DNA of 44,125 nucleotides from Megamonas sp. UBA1799 (GCA_002319815.1 DCFR01000076.1:1-44125), one strand, 5' to 3'; shown: positions 1 through 7,759, counted from the stretch's first letter. A program made the numbers and translations. Notes: generated from the sequence alone by a model not told the origin.

Positions 1-12
1 GGTTTGGTCTTT

Positions 13-44
13 AAAGCACTCGTAGTGATACGAGTGCTTTTCGT
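13..44 (+). terminator. Intrinsic terminator of an upstream gene outside the window
   Basis: A perfect 12-bp stem (AAAGCACTCGTA at 13-24 pairs with TACGAGTGCTTT at 29-40) with a GTGA loop is followed by T residues. No gene lies between the window edge and the stem, so it should end a gene further left. Confidence 0.8.
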
Positions 45-110
45 TACTATAAAATATTTGGCTGATAAAAAATAGTACTTAAGGATAATCCTGGAAGTAT
101 CTGGGCAGTA

Positions 111-139
111 TTGACCATGCTATTTTGATGCGCTATAAT
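111..139 (+). promoter_or_regulatory. Sigma-A type promoter for the cysteine-rich gene
   Basis: TTGACC at 111-116 and TATAAT at 134-139 are separated by 17 bp, which is near consensus. Transcription would start about 65 bases upstream of the ATG at 211. Confidence 0.75.
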
Positions 140-210
140 ATTTTATATGGTGATAAAAGCTAATAATCGTATCGTATATAGCATGTATGCTGAAAGAGGG
201 AAACAAAGGA

Positions 211-525
211 ATGTCGATTGTAAGTGTAGATTATGTTTGTGGGTTGGATGGAAATTGTTATCATGCGGTGAATCAGTTTTGCCAGATGAGACAGCCGCAG
301 GAATGTAAATATAGCCGCCGCCGGTGCCCTTCAATTAATGAGTATTTCAATACGATGCCGATTGCGGACAAGGCAGGGTTTTTTGCTGATGTTATGGCCT
401 GCGCTGCTTGTCCCAAAAAAGATGGCTGTGAGAATATGGCTAAGGCCAGCGATGAAAATGCTCATCATGGCTGCATGCAGCGTATGGATGAATGGCTGCA
501 TGAGACGGTTAAGAAAGAAGCTTGA
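211..525 (+). CDS. Small cysteine-rich protein of unknown function
   Basis: I do not recognise this 104-residue protein. It carries nine cysteines at residues 10, 16, 24, 32, 39, 64, 67, 73 and 88. The CAAC pair at 64-67 and the following Cys73 and Cys88 could bind a metal or an Fe-S cluster, but this is inference. There is no signal peptide or membrane segment, so it is probably cytoplasmic. The ATG at 211 was preferred over the in-frame ATG at 187 because GAGGG at 196-200 lies 10 bases upstream of it. It has its own near-consensus promoter at 111-139 and ends at a shared terminator. It is monocistronic and convergent with the rubrerythrin gene. A redox or metal-related role would fit that neighbour but is not shown. 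Confidence 0.75.
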   Translation: MSIVSVDYVCGLDGNCYHAVNQFCQMRQPQECKYSRRRCPSINEYFNTMPIADKAGFFADVMACAACPKKDGCENMAKASDENAHHGCMQRMDEWLHETVKKEA

Positions 526-530
526 TGAGA

Positions 531-583
531 TGAACCCAAAAAGGAACAGACAGCTTTAGGCTGTCTGTTCCTTTTTGGGTTCA
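531..583. terminator. Bidirectional terminator between convergent genes
   Basis: A perfect 24-bp stem (531-554 with 560-583) closes on a 5-base loop. It has an A-rich tract within the left arm and T5 within the right arm, so it can act in both directions. It sits between the stop codons of the cysteine-rich gene and the rubrerythrin gene. Confidence 0.85.
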
Positions 584-604
584 TTATATATTTGAGGGAA
601 ACTT

Positions 605-1150
605 TTATTTCGAAAAATAGCGATCCAGAAGGCCCTTGAAACCGCGTCCATGACGAGCTTCATCTTTGCACATTTCATGTACAGTATCGTGAATAGCGTC
701 GAGGTTCAGCTGCTTGGTCAAAGTGGCAAGTTCCTTTTTCCCAGCGCAGGCGCCATGTTCGGCAGCAACGCGCATTTCAAGGTTCTTTTTGGTGCTGGAG
801 GTAAGTACTTCGCCGAGAAGTTCGGCAAACTTGGAGGCATGTTCTGCTTCTTCCAAACCATAGCGTTTGAAAGCTTCGGCAATTTCCGGATAACCTTCGC
901 GATCGGCTACCCGGCTCATGGCCAGATACATGCCGACTTCTGAGCATTCTCCGGTGAAATTCTGATGGAGACCTTCCAAAACTCTTTCATCTACGCCTTT
1001 AGCAACGCCGACGCGATGCTCATCCGCAAAGTCCATTTCCTCTTTTTGCTCGATGAACTTATCGGCCGGAGCTTTGCAAATTGGGCACTGCGCTGGCGGA
1101 ACGTCACCTTCATATACATAACCACAGACACTGCAAACAAATTTTTTCAT
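605..1150 (-). CDS. rbr: Rubrerythrin with N-terminal rubredoxin domain (reverse rubrerythrin, NADH peroxidase type)
   Basis: This 181-residue protein is a di-iron peroxide scavenger of anaerobes, reducing H2O2 with electrons passed through its rubredoxin centre. The N-terminus has two CxxC-type knuckles, CSVCGY and CPICKAP, that bind one iron in the rubredoxin fold (about residues 1-35). The remainder is a ferritin-like four-helix domain with the repeated glutamate/ExxH signatures: GECSEVGMYL, EEAEHASKF and CKDEARHGRGF. Domain order is rubredoxin first, as in the clostridial reverse rubrerythrins, not the classical order. I chose the MKKF start at 1150 because AGGAGG lies 8 bases upstream; the ATG six bases earlier is too close. 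The gene stands alone on the minus strand with a shared terminator downstream. A weak -10 (TATAAT, complement of 1216-1221) lies upstream. Confidence 0.92.
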   Translation of the reverse strand: MKKFVCSVCGYVYEGDVPPAQCPICKAPADKFIEQKEEMDFADEHRVGVAKGVDERVLEGLHQNFTGECSEVGMYLAMSRVADREGYPEIAEAFKRYGLEEAEHASKFAELLGEVLTSSTKKNLEMRVAAEHGACAGKKELATLTKQLNLDAIHDTVHEMCKDEARHGRGFKGLLDRYFSK

Positions 1151-1247
1151 GTTCATTTCCTCCTGATTGTTAATTTATTTCGCTGCCCTCTCAAGCAGTT
1201 CTTTGTTATGGCTTTATTATAAGGGCGCAGGAGGGAAAAGAAAATGT

Positions 1248-1285
1248 GTCTGAGAAGGCTTGATAAGCGATTATCGCTTTCAGAC
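1248..1285. promoter_or_regulatory. Structured inverted repeat upstream of rubrerythrin
   Basis: GTCTGA (1248-1253) pairs with TCAGAC (1280-1285). Nested inside are AAGCGA/TCGCTT around TTA (1265-1279) and the dyad GATAAGCGATTATC (1262-1275). It lies between the divergent rubrerythrin and tsaE transcription units. It may be an operator, possibly for a metal or peroxide regulator, but it matches no box that I can name. Confidence 0.35.
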
Positions 1286-1371
1286 ATGAATATTCTTTTG
1301 ATTTCATGCCTAATCAAAGAAATTCAAAATCAATATTAATAAATAATAAGTATCCAATTAGACGAATATAT

Positions 1372-1400
1372 TTTACGTAGTTGTAGGGATATGATATAAT
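1372..1400 (+). promoter_or_regulatory. Promoter of the tsaE-tsaB-rimI-tsaD operon
   Basis: TTTACG at 1372-1377 and TATAAT at 1395-1400 have 17-bp spacing. The -10 is extended (TGA directly before it), giving TATGATATAAT at 1390-1400. The start codon of tsaE follows 31 bases later. Confidence 0.75.
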
Positions 1401-1431
1401 TTAGTTTTGATAGGAAGACAGGAGTGGCATT

Positions 1432-1899
1432 ATGACGGAGTGTATTACGGATTCGCCCGCCGCGACAGCAGCTTTGGCAGCGCGTCTCGGGAGTAAAATC
1501 AAGGCGGGGATGGTACTGTGCCTGGAAGGCGATCTGGGGGCGGGCAAGACTTTATTAGTACAAAATCTGGCCCGGGCGCTGGGGGTCGAAGGCGAGGTAA
1601 CCAGTCCGACTTTTAACATCATGAATCTTTATCAGGGGCGGATGCCGATCGCTCATTTTGATCTTTATCGGCTGGAGTCAGAGACGGAGTTGGATGAGAT
1701 CGGTTTTTATGAATATATCGATGCTCCGGACGGCTTAGTGGTGATTGAATGGGCGGATAAGTTCCCAGAGGCTTTGCCGGAGAGCTATATCCGTATACAA
1801 ATGGAACGTATGGAGCAGGACGATAGCCGCCGCATTTTGTTTTCGGCGCAGGGGAATGCTTTTCAGAACTGGATAAAGGAGTGGGAACAGTCGTGTTGA
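1432..1899 (+). CDS. tsaE: tRNA threonylcarbamoyladenosine (t6A) biosynthesis ATPase TsaE
   Basis: TsaE (YjeE family) is the small P-loop ATPase that drives turnover of the TsaB-TsaD complex, which puts t6A on position 37 of ANN-decoding tRNAs. It acts in the cytoplasm. The Walker A motif GDLGAGKT is at residues 33-40, followed by the family signatures SPTFNI and HFDLYRL and a VVIEWADKFPE stretch. The length of 155 residues is normal for the family. The RBS AGGAG is just upstream of the ATG. It is the first gene of a four-gene operon, and its last codons overlap the start of tsaB, so the two are translationally coupled. Confidence 0.95.
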   Translation: MTECITDSPAATAALAARLGSKIKAGMVLCLEGDLGAGKTLLVQNLARALGVEGEVTSPTFNIMNLYQGRMPIAHFDLYRLESETELDEIGFYEYIDAPDGLVVIEWADKFPEALPESYIRIQMERMEQDDSRRILFSAQGNAFQNWIKEWEQSC

Positions 1900-2603
1900 T
1901 TTTAGCTTTAGAGACATCAACGATGGTGTCAAGCGTGGCGGTAGCGACCGAGGAAAAATTGCTGGCGGAGATTACCGTGCAGACACGGCTTACGCATTCA
2001 GAGACGTTGATGCCGCATATTCAAGAGGTTTTGCGGCTGGCTGATGTGCAAAAAGAAGATATGGAAGCAGTGGCGGTAAGCATTGGCCCGGGATCTTTTA
2101 CGGGGCTGCGCATCGGATTGGCCGCCGCTAAGGGCATGGCCTATGCACTGCATATCCCCATTACTGGTGTGCCGACGCTGGCGGCGCTGGCGGCACGCTT
2201 TCCGGTCCCTGGTGCTTATCTGGCGCCGCTGATGGATGCTCAAAAGGGGCATGCATATATGGCCATGTTTTCTTGGCAGGCGGATGAGCTGCATACCGAG
2301 CAGAATATTGAGATTCTGTCACTAGATGAGGTGTTGGAGCATTGTGCTGCCAAAAAGGCGCCGGTAGTTTTGGCCGGCGATATTGCCCGGAAAAAATTAG
2401 CCTCGCGGACGGATCTGCCGGACAATGTTTCGGTGGCGCCGCCGGCGCTGGTTATGCCGCGGGCAGCTGAGGTAGCTTTTTTAGGGTTGCAGCAGCTGGC
2501 AGCTGGTAAGGCGGGCAATGTGATGGATATGGAGCCGGTCTATATCCGGCGTTCAGAGGCAGAAGTGCTGTGGGAAGCCCGCCATGGAAAGACGGTCTCA
2601 TGA
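1893..2603 (+). CDS. tsaB: t6A biosynthesis protein TsaB
   Basis: TsaB (YeaZ) is the non-catalytic ASKHA-fold partner of TsaD in bacterial t6A synthesis. This 236-residue protein starts MLILALETSTMVSS, typical of the family, and carries SIGPGSFTGLRIG at about residues 64-76. Near the C-terminus is YIRRSEAE, also typical. The GTG at 1893 was chosen because the MLILAL start matches family starts and GGAG at 1878-1881 lies 11 bases upstream. An in-frame GTG at 1881 would overlap the RBS itself. The start overlaps the tsaE stop by 7 bases and the end overlaps the rimI start by 4 bases, as expected in a tightly coupled operon. Confidence 0.95.
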   Translation: MLILALETSTMVSSVAVATEEKLLAEITVQTRLTHSETLMPHIQEVLRLADVQKEDMEAVAVSIGPGSFTGLRIGLAAAKGMAYALHIPITGVPTLAALAARFPVPGAYLAPLMDAQKGHAYMAMFSWQADELHTEQNIEILSLDEVLEHCAAKKAPVVLAGDIARKKLASRTDLPDNVSVAPPALVMPRAAEVAFLGLQQLAAGKAGNVMDMEPVYIRRSEAEVLWEARHGKTVS

Positions 2604-3040
2604 TTAAATTTCGCGAGATGGTACCGGAAGATGCGGCTGGTGTGGAGGCCGTGGAAAAAGCATCATTTGCGATTCCTTGGTCGCGGCAGTCTTTTTGGGA
2701 GGAAGCCGCTAATGAGCGCACTTGTTATCTGCTGGCGCTTGATGAGACGGCGATTATCGGTTATGCCGGCGTCTGGATTCTCGATGATGAGGCGCAGATT
2801 ACCAATGTAGCAATCGCGCCTTCATATCGCGGACAAGGGGTTGGGACTAAACTCATGGCAGAAATCATGGGGGCAGCCAAGAGCCGGGGTGCAGCGCGGA
2901 TGACGCTGGAGGTCCGGCCGTCGAATGCCGCTGCATTGGCTTTATATGCGGCTTTTGGCTTTAAGAGTGTCGGTCATCGTCCGCATTATTATCAGGACAA
3001 TGGTGAGGATGCGGTTATTATGTGGAATATGAAGTTATAG
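2600..3040 (+). CDS. rimI: Ribosomal protein S18 alanine N-acetyltransferase RimI
   Basis: This is a GNAT-fold acetyltransferase of 146 residues. RimI acetylates the N-terminal alanine of ribosomal protein S18; in Firmicutes the substrate range may be wider. The N-terminus has the RimI-like PWSRQSFWEE. The acetyl-CoA pyrophosphate loop RGQGVG is at residues 77-82, and the C-terminal YAAFGF and YYQDNGEDA segments are typical. I chose the ATG at 2600, which overlaps the tsaB stop as ATGA; the in-frame GTG at 2570 would only add residues inside tsaB. The rimI gene between tsaB and tsaD is the usual Firmicutes order. Confidence 0.92.
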   Translation: MIKFREMVPEDAAGVEAVEKASFAIPWSRQSFWEEAANERTCYLLALDETAIIGYAGVWILDDEAQITNVAIAPSYRGQGVGTKLMAEIMGAAKSRGAARMTLEVRPSNAAALALYAAFGFKSVGHRPHYYQDNGEDAVIMWNMKL

Positions 3041-3054
3041 CTGGAGGCAGAAGA

Positions 3055-4095
3055 TTGAAGGAAGAACAGGAACGACTGACGCTGGCGATCGAGTCGAGCT
3101 GCGATGAAACATCGGCAGCCGTGCTTCGCGGCGGACGGACGCTATTATCAAATATCATAGCAACGCAGATTCCCGTACATCAGAAATTTGGCGGGGTTGT
3201 GCCGGAGATTGCTTCGCGCAAACACATTGTAAATGTCATGCCGGTCATTGATGAGGCTTTACGGCAGGCCAAAGTCGCTTTGAACGATATCGATCAAATA
3301 GCGGTAACGTATGGTCCGGGATTGGTGGGAGCGTTGTTGGTTGGCGTATCGGCAGCGAAATCCCTGGCATTTTCTTTAGGGGTGCCGCTGATCGGAGTCA
3401 ATCATTTAGAAGGGCATATTTTTGCGAACTTTCTCAGCGCGCCGAATTTGGAACCGCCCTTTATGGCGCTGGTAGTTTCCGGCGGACATACTTCGTTGGT
3501 ACAGGTTAAGGGATACAATCATTTTGTGCTGATGGGACAGACGCGGGATGACGCGGCGGGCGAGGCGTTTGACAAGGTGGCGCGGGTCATGGGGCTGCCG
3601 TATCCGGGCGGACCGCAGATTGACCGGCTGGCCAAAGATGGCAATCCGGCGGCGATTGATTTTCCTAAAGCGTTGCAGGATAAAGGAAATTATGAGTTCA
3701 GTTTCAGCGGCCTCAAGTCGGCGGTGCTAAATTATTTGAATTCGATGAAGCTGAAACAACAGCCGGTCAATAAGGCGGATGTGGCGGCGTCCTTTCAGCG
3801 GGCCGTCATTGAAGTATTGGTGGCCAAAGCACTGGAGGCAATGCATGCGACCGGAATGCGCACGCTGGTGCTGGCCGGCGGCGTAGCGGCCAACAGCGCG
3901 CTGGAAGGTCGGCTGCGGGAGGCAGCGCAGGCACAGGGCATCCGTTTTTATTATCCAAGCACCGTGTTGTGTACGGATAATGCGGCTATGATTGCCTGTC
4001 GGGGGTATTATCAATCGTTGGCCGGCCGTTTTTCCAATCTTTATCTGAATGCCGTTCCAGGGCTGGATCTGACGGATATGGATGCAGAAAACTGA
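3055..4095 (+). CDS. tsaD: tRNA N6-adenosine threonylcarbamoyltransferase TsaD
   Basis: TsaD (Kae1/YgjD family, once called Gcp) transfers threonylcarbamoyl from its AMP adduct to A37 of tRNA. The 346-residue protein has the family start LAIESSCDETS. The metal-binding HxxxH motif is H117-LEG-H121. SGGHTSL and the LAGGVAANSAL nucleotide-binding segment follow. The start is the TTG at 3055: GGAGG at 3043-3047 sits 7 bases upstream, and an earlier GTG would run into rimI. It is the last gene of the t6A operon, 14 bases after rimI, and is followed by a strong terminator. Confidence 0.96.
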   Translation: MKEEQERLTLAIESSCDETSAAVLRGGRTLLSNIIATQIPVHQKFGGVVPEIASRKHIVNVMPVIDEALRQAKVALNDIDQIAVTYGPGLVGALLVGVSAAKSLAFSLGVPLIGVNHLEGHIFANFLSAPNLEPPFMALVVSGGHTSLVQVKGYNHFVLMGQTRDDAAGEAFDKVARVMGLPYPGGPQIDRLAKDGNPAAIDFPKALQDKGNYEFSFSGLKSAVLNYLNSMKLKQQPVNKADVAASFQRAVIEVLVAKALEAMHATGMRTLVLAGGVAANSALEGRLREAAQAQGIRFYYPSTVLCTDNAAMIACRGYYQSLAGRFSNLYLNAVPGLDLTDMDAEN

Positions 4096-4113
4096 ATCAA
4101 AGATCATTCAATG

Positions 4114-4178
4114 AGGAATAGATTGCGTCGCCGCAGGGAGATTGTGCGGATTTTTGACGGAGTCTGTTCCTTTTTTAT
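4114..4178 (+). terminator. Terminator of the t6A operon
   Basis: A long imperfect stem pairs 4114-4129 with 4156-4171, with two U-G pairs and one mismatch. It encloses a second small stem, CCGCA/TGCGG, and is followed by a T-rich run (TTTTTATTTT). It separates the t6A operon from the downstream sensor kinase. Confidence 0.7.
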
Positions 4179-4268
4179 TTTGCATACAATATTATTGTGA
4201 AAATCGCGCTTATGCACAAGGATTTTGGCGGCCATAGCGGGAAATAAGATGTATGGGAGGAACTATCA

Positions 4269-5699
4269 ATGGGAAGTTTATTGGATATTTGTCGTAAATA
4301 TACGCAGCTTACGGCCATGCAGTGCGATCTGCTGAAGCGCATCAGTGTCTGCCTGCCGTTTATCGCCGATCTGGCGCATGCGCAAATGAGCCTGATGGCT
4401 CCAGTCCGTCAGCCAGCCGGACGTTTTGTGGTGCTGGCGCACGAGAAACCGCACACGGTGTTTCATCCGGCGGAATTTGCTCCTCCGGGCAGTCTGATTG
4501 CCCAGGTAGAGGAACCGCTGGCGGCGCGGACGCTGCATACCGGTAAGCCGATGAAGGGCAAGAGAGAATGGGAGCTTGGCAATACGAGTCTGGATATGTA
4601 TACTTTTGCCATTCATGATGGAGCCGAGGTCATTGCCGTCGTCAGCATTGAAACCGATAGTGCAAATCTGCTGCTGGATGGATATGCGCAGCTTTTAGAG
4701 ACGGCGCGGCTGATTCTCATCAATGCGCGCAAGGCTCTCGACCGCGATATGTATCGGCCAATTTCCCCGAGTGACGGCATCATTGTGACCGATCAATTTA
4801 ATCGTATTGTATTTGCCAATGTGGCGGCAGTCCGTATTTACCGGGTGCTGGGAGTAGGCAGTCTGGTCGGCTGCCATTTGTTTGATCGGCAGCTCACAAT
4901 GCATGTGACAAAGGAAACCATTGCGCCGCATCGTCCCTATGAAAAGGAACTGGAGGCCGGCGGGCTCATTCTGGTGCAGCGCAATATCCCGATTATGGAG
5001 GGAGGACAATTGCTGCGGCGTGTGGTCGTCATTGAAGACTTGACGGAAGTACGGAAGAAGGATAAGGAACTTTTGGTCAAGTCGGCGGTGATTCAGGAGA
5101 TTCATCATCGGGTGAAAAATAATCTGCAGACGATTGCCAGCTTGCTGCGACTGCAGTCACGACGCTCAAAATCACCGGAAGTGAAAGCGGCGCTTAAAGA
5201 GAGCGTAAATCGCATTTTGAGTATTTCCGTGGTGCATGAGTTTTTGTCCCAGCAGGATGCGGAACGTATTGATGTCATTGAGGTGACGCGCAATATTCTG
5301 GATCTGGTGGCGCAGAATATGCTGCCGCCGGATTTCGAGCTGGAACGCCGCTTTATCGGCCCGGATATTATTCTTCCTTCGGAGCAGGCCAGCAATCTGG
5401 CGCTCATTGTCAATGAAATCATTCTGAACTCGATTGAACATGCTTTTGAGGGGCGCAGCCATGGTCTGATCGGTTTGGCGGGCAGCCGTACAGAAACCGC
5501 GTATTTCCTTGATTTGTATGATGACGGAGCGGGCATTCCGCCAGGTTTTGATATCAGTCAGTCGAAATCTCTGGGACTGCAAATTGTCCGGACCTTGGTG
5601 GAAGATGATATGGGCGGCACATTTGCGCTGGTCAACGAACAGGGAACGCATGCAAAAATTATGATACCGCGCCGCAAAGAGGAGGAAACCGAGTCATGA
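4269..5699 (+). CDS. Cytoplasmic HisKA_2 sensor histidine kinase (PdtaS/EutW-like)
   Basis: This 476-residue kinase has no membrane segment and should sense a cytoplasmic signal. The N-terminal about 150 residues resemble the GAF-like sensor domain found in PdtaS/EutW kinases. A PAS domain follows at about 164-260 (DGIIVTDQFNRIVFAN). The HisKA_2 dimerisation box EIHHRVKNNLQ has its phospho-acceptor at His279 or His280. The ATPase domain has the N-box NEIILNSIEHAF and the glycine segments DDGAGIPPG and SLGLQIV. The start ATG has GGGAGG just upstream. It overlaps the next gene by 4 bases (ATGA), so kinase and regulator are coupled. I leave the symbol blank because the inducing signal cannot be read from sequence. 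Confidence 0.9.
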   Translation: MGSLLDICRKYTQLTAMQCDLLKRISVCLPFIADLAHAQMSLMAPVRQPAGRFVVLAHEKPHTVFHPAEFAPPGSLIAQVEEPLAARTLHTGKPMKGKREWELGNTSLDMYTFAIHDGAEVIAVVSIETDSANLLLDGYAQLLETARLILINARKALDRDMYRPISPSDGIIVTDQFNRIVFANVAAVRIYRVLGVGSLVGCHLFDRQLTMHVTKETIAPHRPYEKELEAGGLILVQRNIPIMEGGQLLRRVVVIEDLTEVRKKDKELLVKSAVIQEIHHRVKNNLQTIASLLRLQSRRSKSPEVKAALKESVNRILSISVVHEFLSQQDAERIDVIEVTRNILDLVAQNMLPPDFELERRFIGPDIILPSEQASNLALIVNEIILNSIEHAFEGRSHGLIGLAGSRTETAYFLDLYDDGAGIPPGFDISQSKSLGLQIVRTLVEDDMGGTFALVNEQGTHAKIMIPRRKEEETES

Positions 5700-6283
5700 A
5701 AAAAATACTGAAAATCGTTATTGCCGACAATGAGTCCATCATTCGGATGGATTTGAAAGAAATATTGCAGGAAGCTGGTCATGAGGTAGTAGGAGAAGCG
5801 ATTGACGGCTATCATGCGGTTGAACTCACCCGGAAATATCATCCGGATCTCGTCATTATGGATATCAAAATGCCGGAAATGGATGGCATCAAAGCGTCAA
5901 AAATCATCTCCGATGAAGGATTGGCGCCAGTGCTGCTGCTCACGGCGTTCAGTCAGAAGGAAATTGTGGATCGGGCAAAAGACTCCGGCGTACTGGCCTA
6001 TCTGGTCAAGCCGATTCAGGAAAGTAATTTGTTTCCGGCCATGGAAATCGCTCTTTCGCGCTGGCAGGAAATGCAGCAGTTGGAGGAAGAGCTGGATAAG
6101 GTAAAGGGCTCTTTGGAAATGCGTAAAACACTGGACCGCGCCAAGGGAATCCTGATGGATGCCTACAACCTTTCCGAGTCAGAAGCCTATCGCCGCATCC
6201 AGCAGTATAGCATGACCAAGCGCAAGACCATCCGCGAAGTGGCGGAGGCTATCATCCGTTCAGCGTTGAAAAACAGAGACTGA
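5696..6283 (+). CDS. ANTAR-domain response regulator (PdtaR/EutV-like antiterminator)
   Basis: This 195-residue protein joins a receiver domain (about residues 6-120, phospho-acceptor Asp56 in VIMDIKMP, conserved Lys in VKP) to a coiled-coil linker and an ANTAR domain (about 128-190, with RKTLDRAKGILM and KTIREVAEAII). ANTAR domains bind paired small hairpins in nascent RNA and prevent termination when the receiver is phosphorylated, so this regulator should act on transcripts and not on DNA. It is the cognate partner of the kinase immediately upstream. No ethanolamine or similar operon lies in this window, and I could not identify a double-hairpin target here. Confidence 0.92.
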   Translation: MKKILKIVIADNESIIRMDLKEILQEAGHEVVGEAIDGYHAVELTRKYHPDLVIMDIKMPEMDGIKASKIISDEGLAPVLLLTAFSQKEIVDRAKDSGVLAYLVKPIQESNLFPAMEIALSRWQEMQQLEEELDKVKGSLEMRKTLDRAKGILMDAYNLSESEAYRRIQQYSMTKRKTIREVAEAIIRSALKNRD

Positions 6284-6343
6284 AAAAAGGGACGGGCTTA
6301 TTCGCTGGCAATATAGTCTGCCAGAATGCCAAGTCCCTTTTTT
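6283..6343. terminator. Shared terminator overlapping the end of the MocR gene
   Basis: AAAAAAGGGAC (6283-6293) pairs with GTCCCTTTTTT (6333-6343). The 39-base loop contains a second small stem, CTGGCA/TGCCAG. Both strands end in a T tract, so it can serve both the ANTAR regulator gene and the convergent MocR gene. The MocR stop codon and its last codons lie inside the structure. Confidence 0.6.
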
Positions 6344-7692
6344 AGTTCGGCCAGATCCGCGGTAGTCGCCAGCGAAATCCGCAGATATTTTTGTGGGGCG
6401 GCATTGCCGCAGAGAAAGCGATCGGAATGATACACCCGGATTCCTTTGGTCAGCAGCTGCTGCTCCACAATTATGCCTGGCTGCTGACAAGCAATCGGCA
6501 GCCAACGAAAGAAGCTCAGCGGATGTCCCTGTACTGCCTGCGGGAAAATCGCATTGAAGCAATCATTGGCGGTCTGCGCCAGAGAAAATTTACGGGCGAT
6601 GATTTTCCAGATCTGGCCGCTGCGGATGAGCTGTGTGATGACTTCACTATCGAGCGCGCTGGTTTTGACATTGATGTTGAAAAGCGCTTTCAGCAGGGGT
6701 TCGCGAAAGGTTTCGCCGCCGGCAAGGTAGGCAACGCGCAGGCCGGAGCAGATGGATTTTGAGGTGCCGCAAATGTAAATGCCCTGTTCCGGTACCAGGT
6801 TGACCATCGGGCCTTGATAATCCGGTAAAATGTCGGCGGTCAAAAAGGCATGGATATCATCTTCAAGAAAAATCAGCCGGTAGCGGCGGATGACTTCGGC
6901 TAATTCCTCACGTCGGGCGGTCGATATACGGATGGTCGTGGGATTGCTGCAGGAAGGCATAAGATAAATCCCCTGTATGGGGTGCAGCTGGCAATGGGCC
7001 GCCAGACTGGCAGCCGACATGCCCTGTGCATCGCCGTCAATCGGAATCAGCTGCAGATGATAGAGCTTGGCCAGTTCGATGAGATTGGCATAGGTATAGC
7101 GGTCGACGGCTATGCGGTCTCCGGGGGAGAATAGCGCCGACAGGCAGATGACCAGACCGTTTTGCGTGCCGGATACCAGAGCAATGTGCTCGGGGTCGGT
7201 ATGCAGGCCCAAATGCTGCAGCCAGTAAATGCCCGCCTGTTTGTGTGCGGGCATGCCGTCAGGGCAGGCGTAGGTCAGCAGACTTTCCAGCCGCTGGCTG
7301 CGGGCTACCTGCCGCAGAATGGGCAGTGTGAGGGTATTGGTTTCTTCGTACGATGCTACCAGACCCAGATCAATGCATTCCTGCTGCATGCCGGCCAAAG
7401 AAATCGTTACGGTTTGAGCCGCCTGCGGCGTCACAAAAGTACCGCTGCCGGTACGGGCATGCAGCAGTCCTTTCAGTTCACAGATTTTGTAGGCGCGGGT
7501 GATCGTCGTAAAGTTGATGTCAAGAAAATCAGCCAGTTCCCGCTGCGGCGGCAGCTTGGTTCCCGGCGGCAGCAGGCCCAGCCGGATATCTTGTTCCAGC
7601 TGACTGGCCAGCGACAGATAGATTGGCCGTTTCAGGGTTTGCCGGTCCGGCTTCCAGGTCATGGGATAGTCATTGAAGGAATTGACGGGCAT
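6298..7692 (-). CDS. MocR-type transcriptional regulator (GntR wHTH fused to aminotransferase domain)
   Basis: This 464-residue protein has a GntR winged helix at about residues 17-85 (PPGTKLPPQRELADFL, then TITRAYKICELKGLLHARTG). An aminotransferase fold-type I domain follows from about 120 to the end. The PLP-binding lysine is probably Lys312 (GTSKSICSGLRV), with SNPTT at 249-253 and EDDIHAF around 277. Such proteins use PLP or an amino-acid adduct as effector. The start ATG has GGAG 9 bases upstream. It is transcribed divergently from azlCD across a 94-base region with repeated TACAAT elements, so it most likely controls azlCD and itself. The effector is unknown. Confidence 0.9.
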   Translation of the reverse strand: MPVNSFNDYPMTWKPDRQTLKRPIYLSLASQLEQDIRLGLLPPGTKLPPQRELADFLDINFTTITRAYKICELKGLLHARTGSGTFVTPQAAQTVTISLAGMQQECIDLGLVASYEETNTLTLPILRQVARSQRLESLLTYACPDGMPAHKQAGIYWLQHLGLHTDPEHIALVSGTQNGLVICLSALFSPGDRIAVDRYTYANLIELAKLYHLQLIPIDGDAQGMSAASLAAHCQLHPIQGIYLMPSCSNPTTIRISTARREELAEVIRRYRLIFLEDDIHAFLTADILPDYQGPMVNLVPEQGIYICGTSKSICSGLRVAYLAGGETFREPLLKALFNINVKTSALDSEVITQLIRSGQIWKIIARKFSLAQTANDCFNAIFPQAVQGHPLSFFRWLPIACQQPGIIVEQQLLTKGIRVYHSDRFLCGNAAPQKYLRISLATTADLAELKKGLGILADYIASE

Positions 7693-7714
7693 TATGAATC
7701 ACTCCTGGTAAAAT

Positions 7715-7759
7715 ATTGTAATACATACAATTATAATGTTGAATGTATGGATTTACAAT
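7715..7759. promoter_or_regulatory. Candidate MocR operator repeats
   Basis: ATTGTA (7715-7720) and TACAAT (7726-7731) form an inverted repeat with a 5-base spacer. TACAAT recurs at 7754-7759, 28 bp from the previous copy. ATACAT (7721-7726) and ATGTAT (7743-7748) form a further inverted pair. MocR proteins usually bind direct repeats about three helical turns apart. The assignment is inference. Confidence 0.4.
7730..7758 (-). promoter_or_regulatory. Promoter of the MocR regulator gene
   Basis: On the minus strand, TTGTAA (complement of 7753-7758) and TATAAT (complement of 7730-7735) are 17 bp apart. The promoter lies within the TACAAT repeat region, which would permit autoregulation. Confidence 0.6.

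Noticed and set aside
13..40. CIRCE-like GAGTGC/GCACTC arms at the left edge
   Set aside because: The arms are adjacent with a 4-base loop and a T tail, which is a terminator and not the N9-spaced CIRCE element.
4195..4219. Rex-like site TTGTGA...CACAA ahead of the ANTAR kinase
   Set aside because: The half-sites are 25 bp end to end; a Rex box is about 18 bp, so the spacing is wrong.
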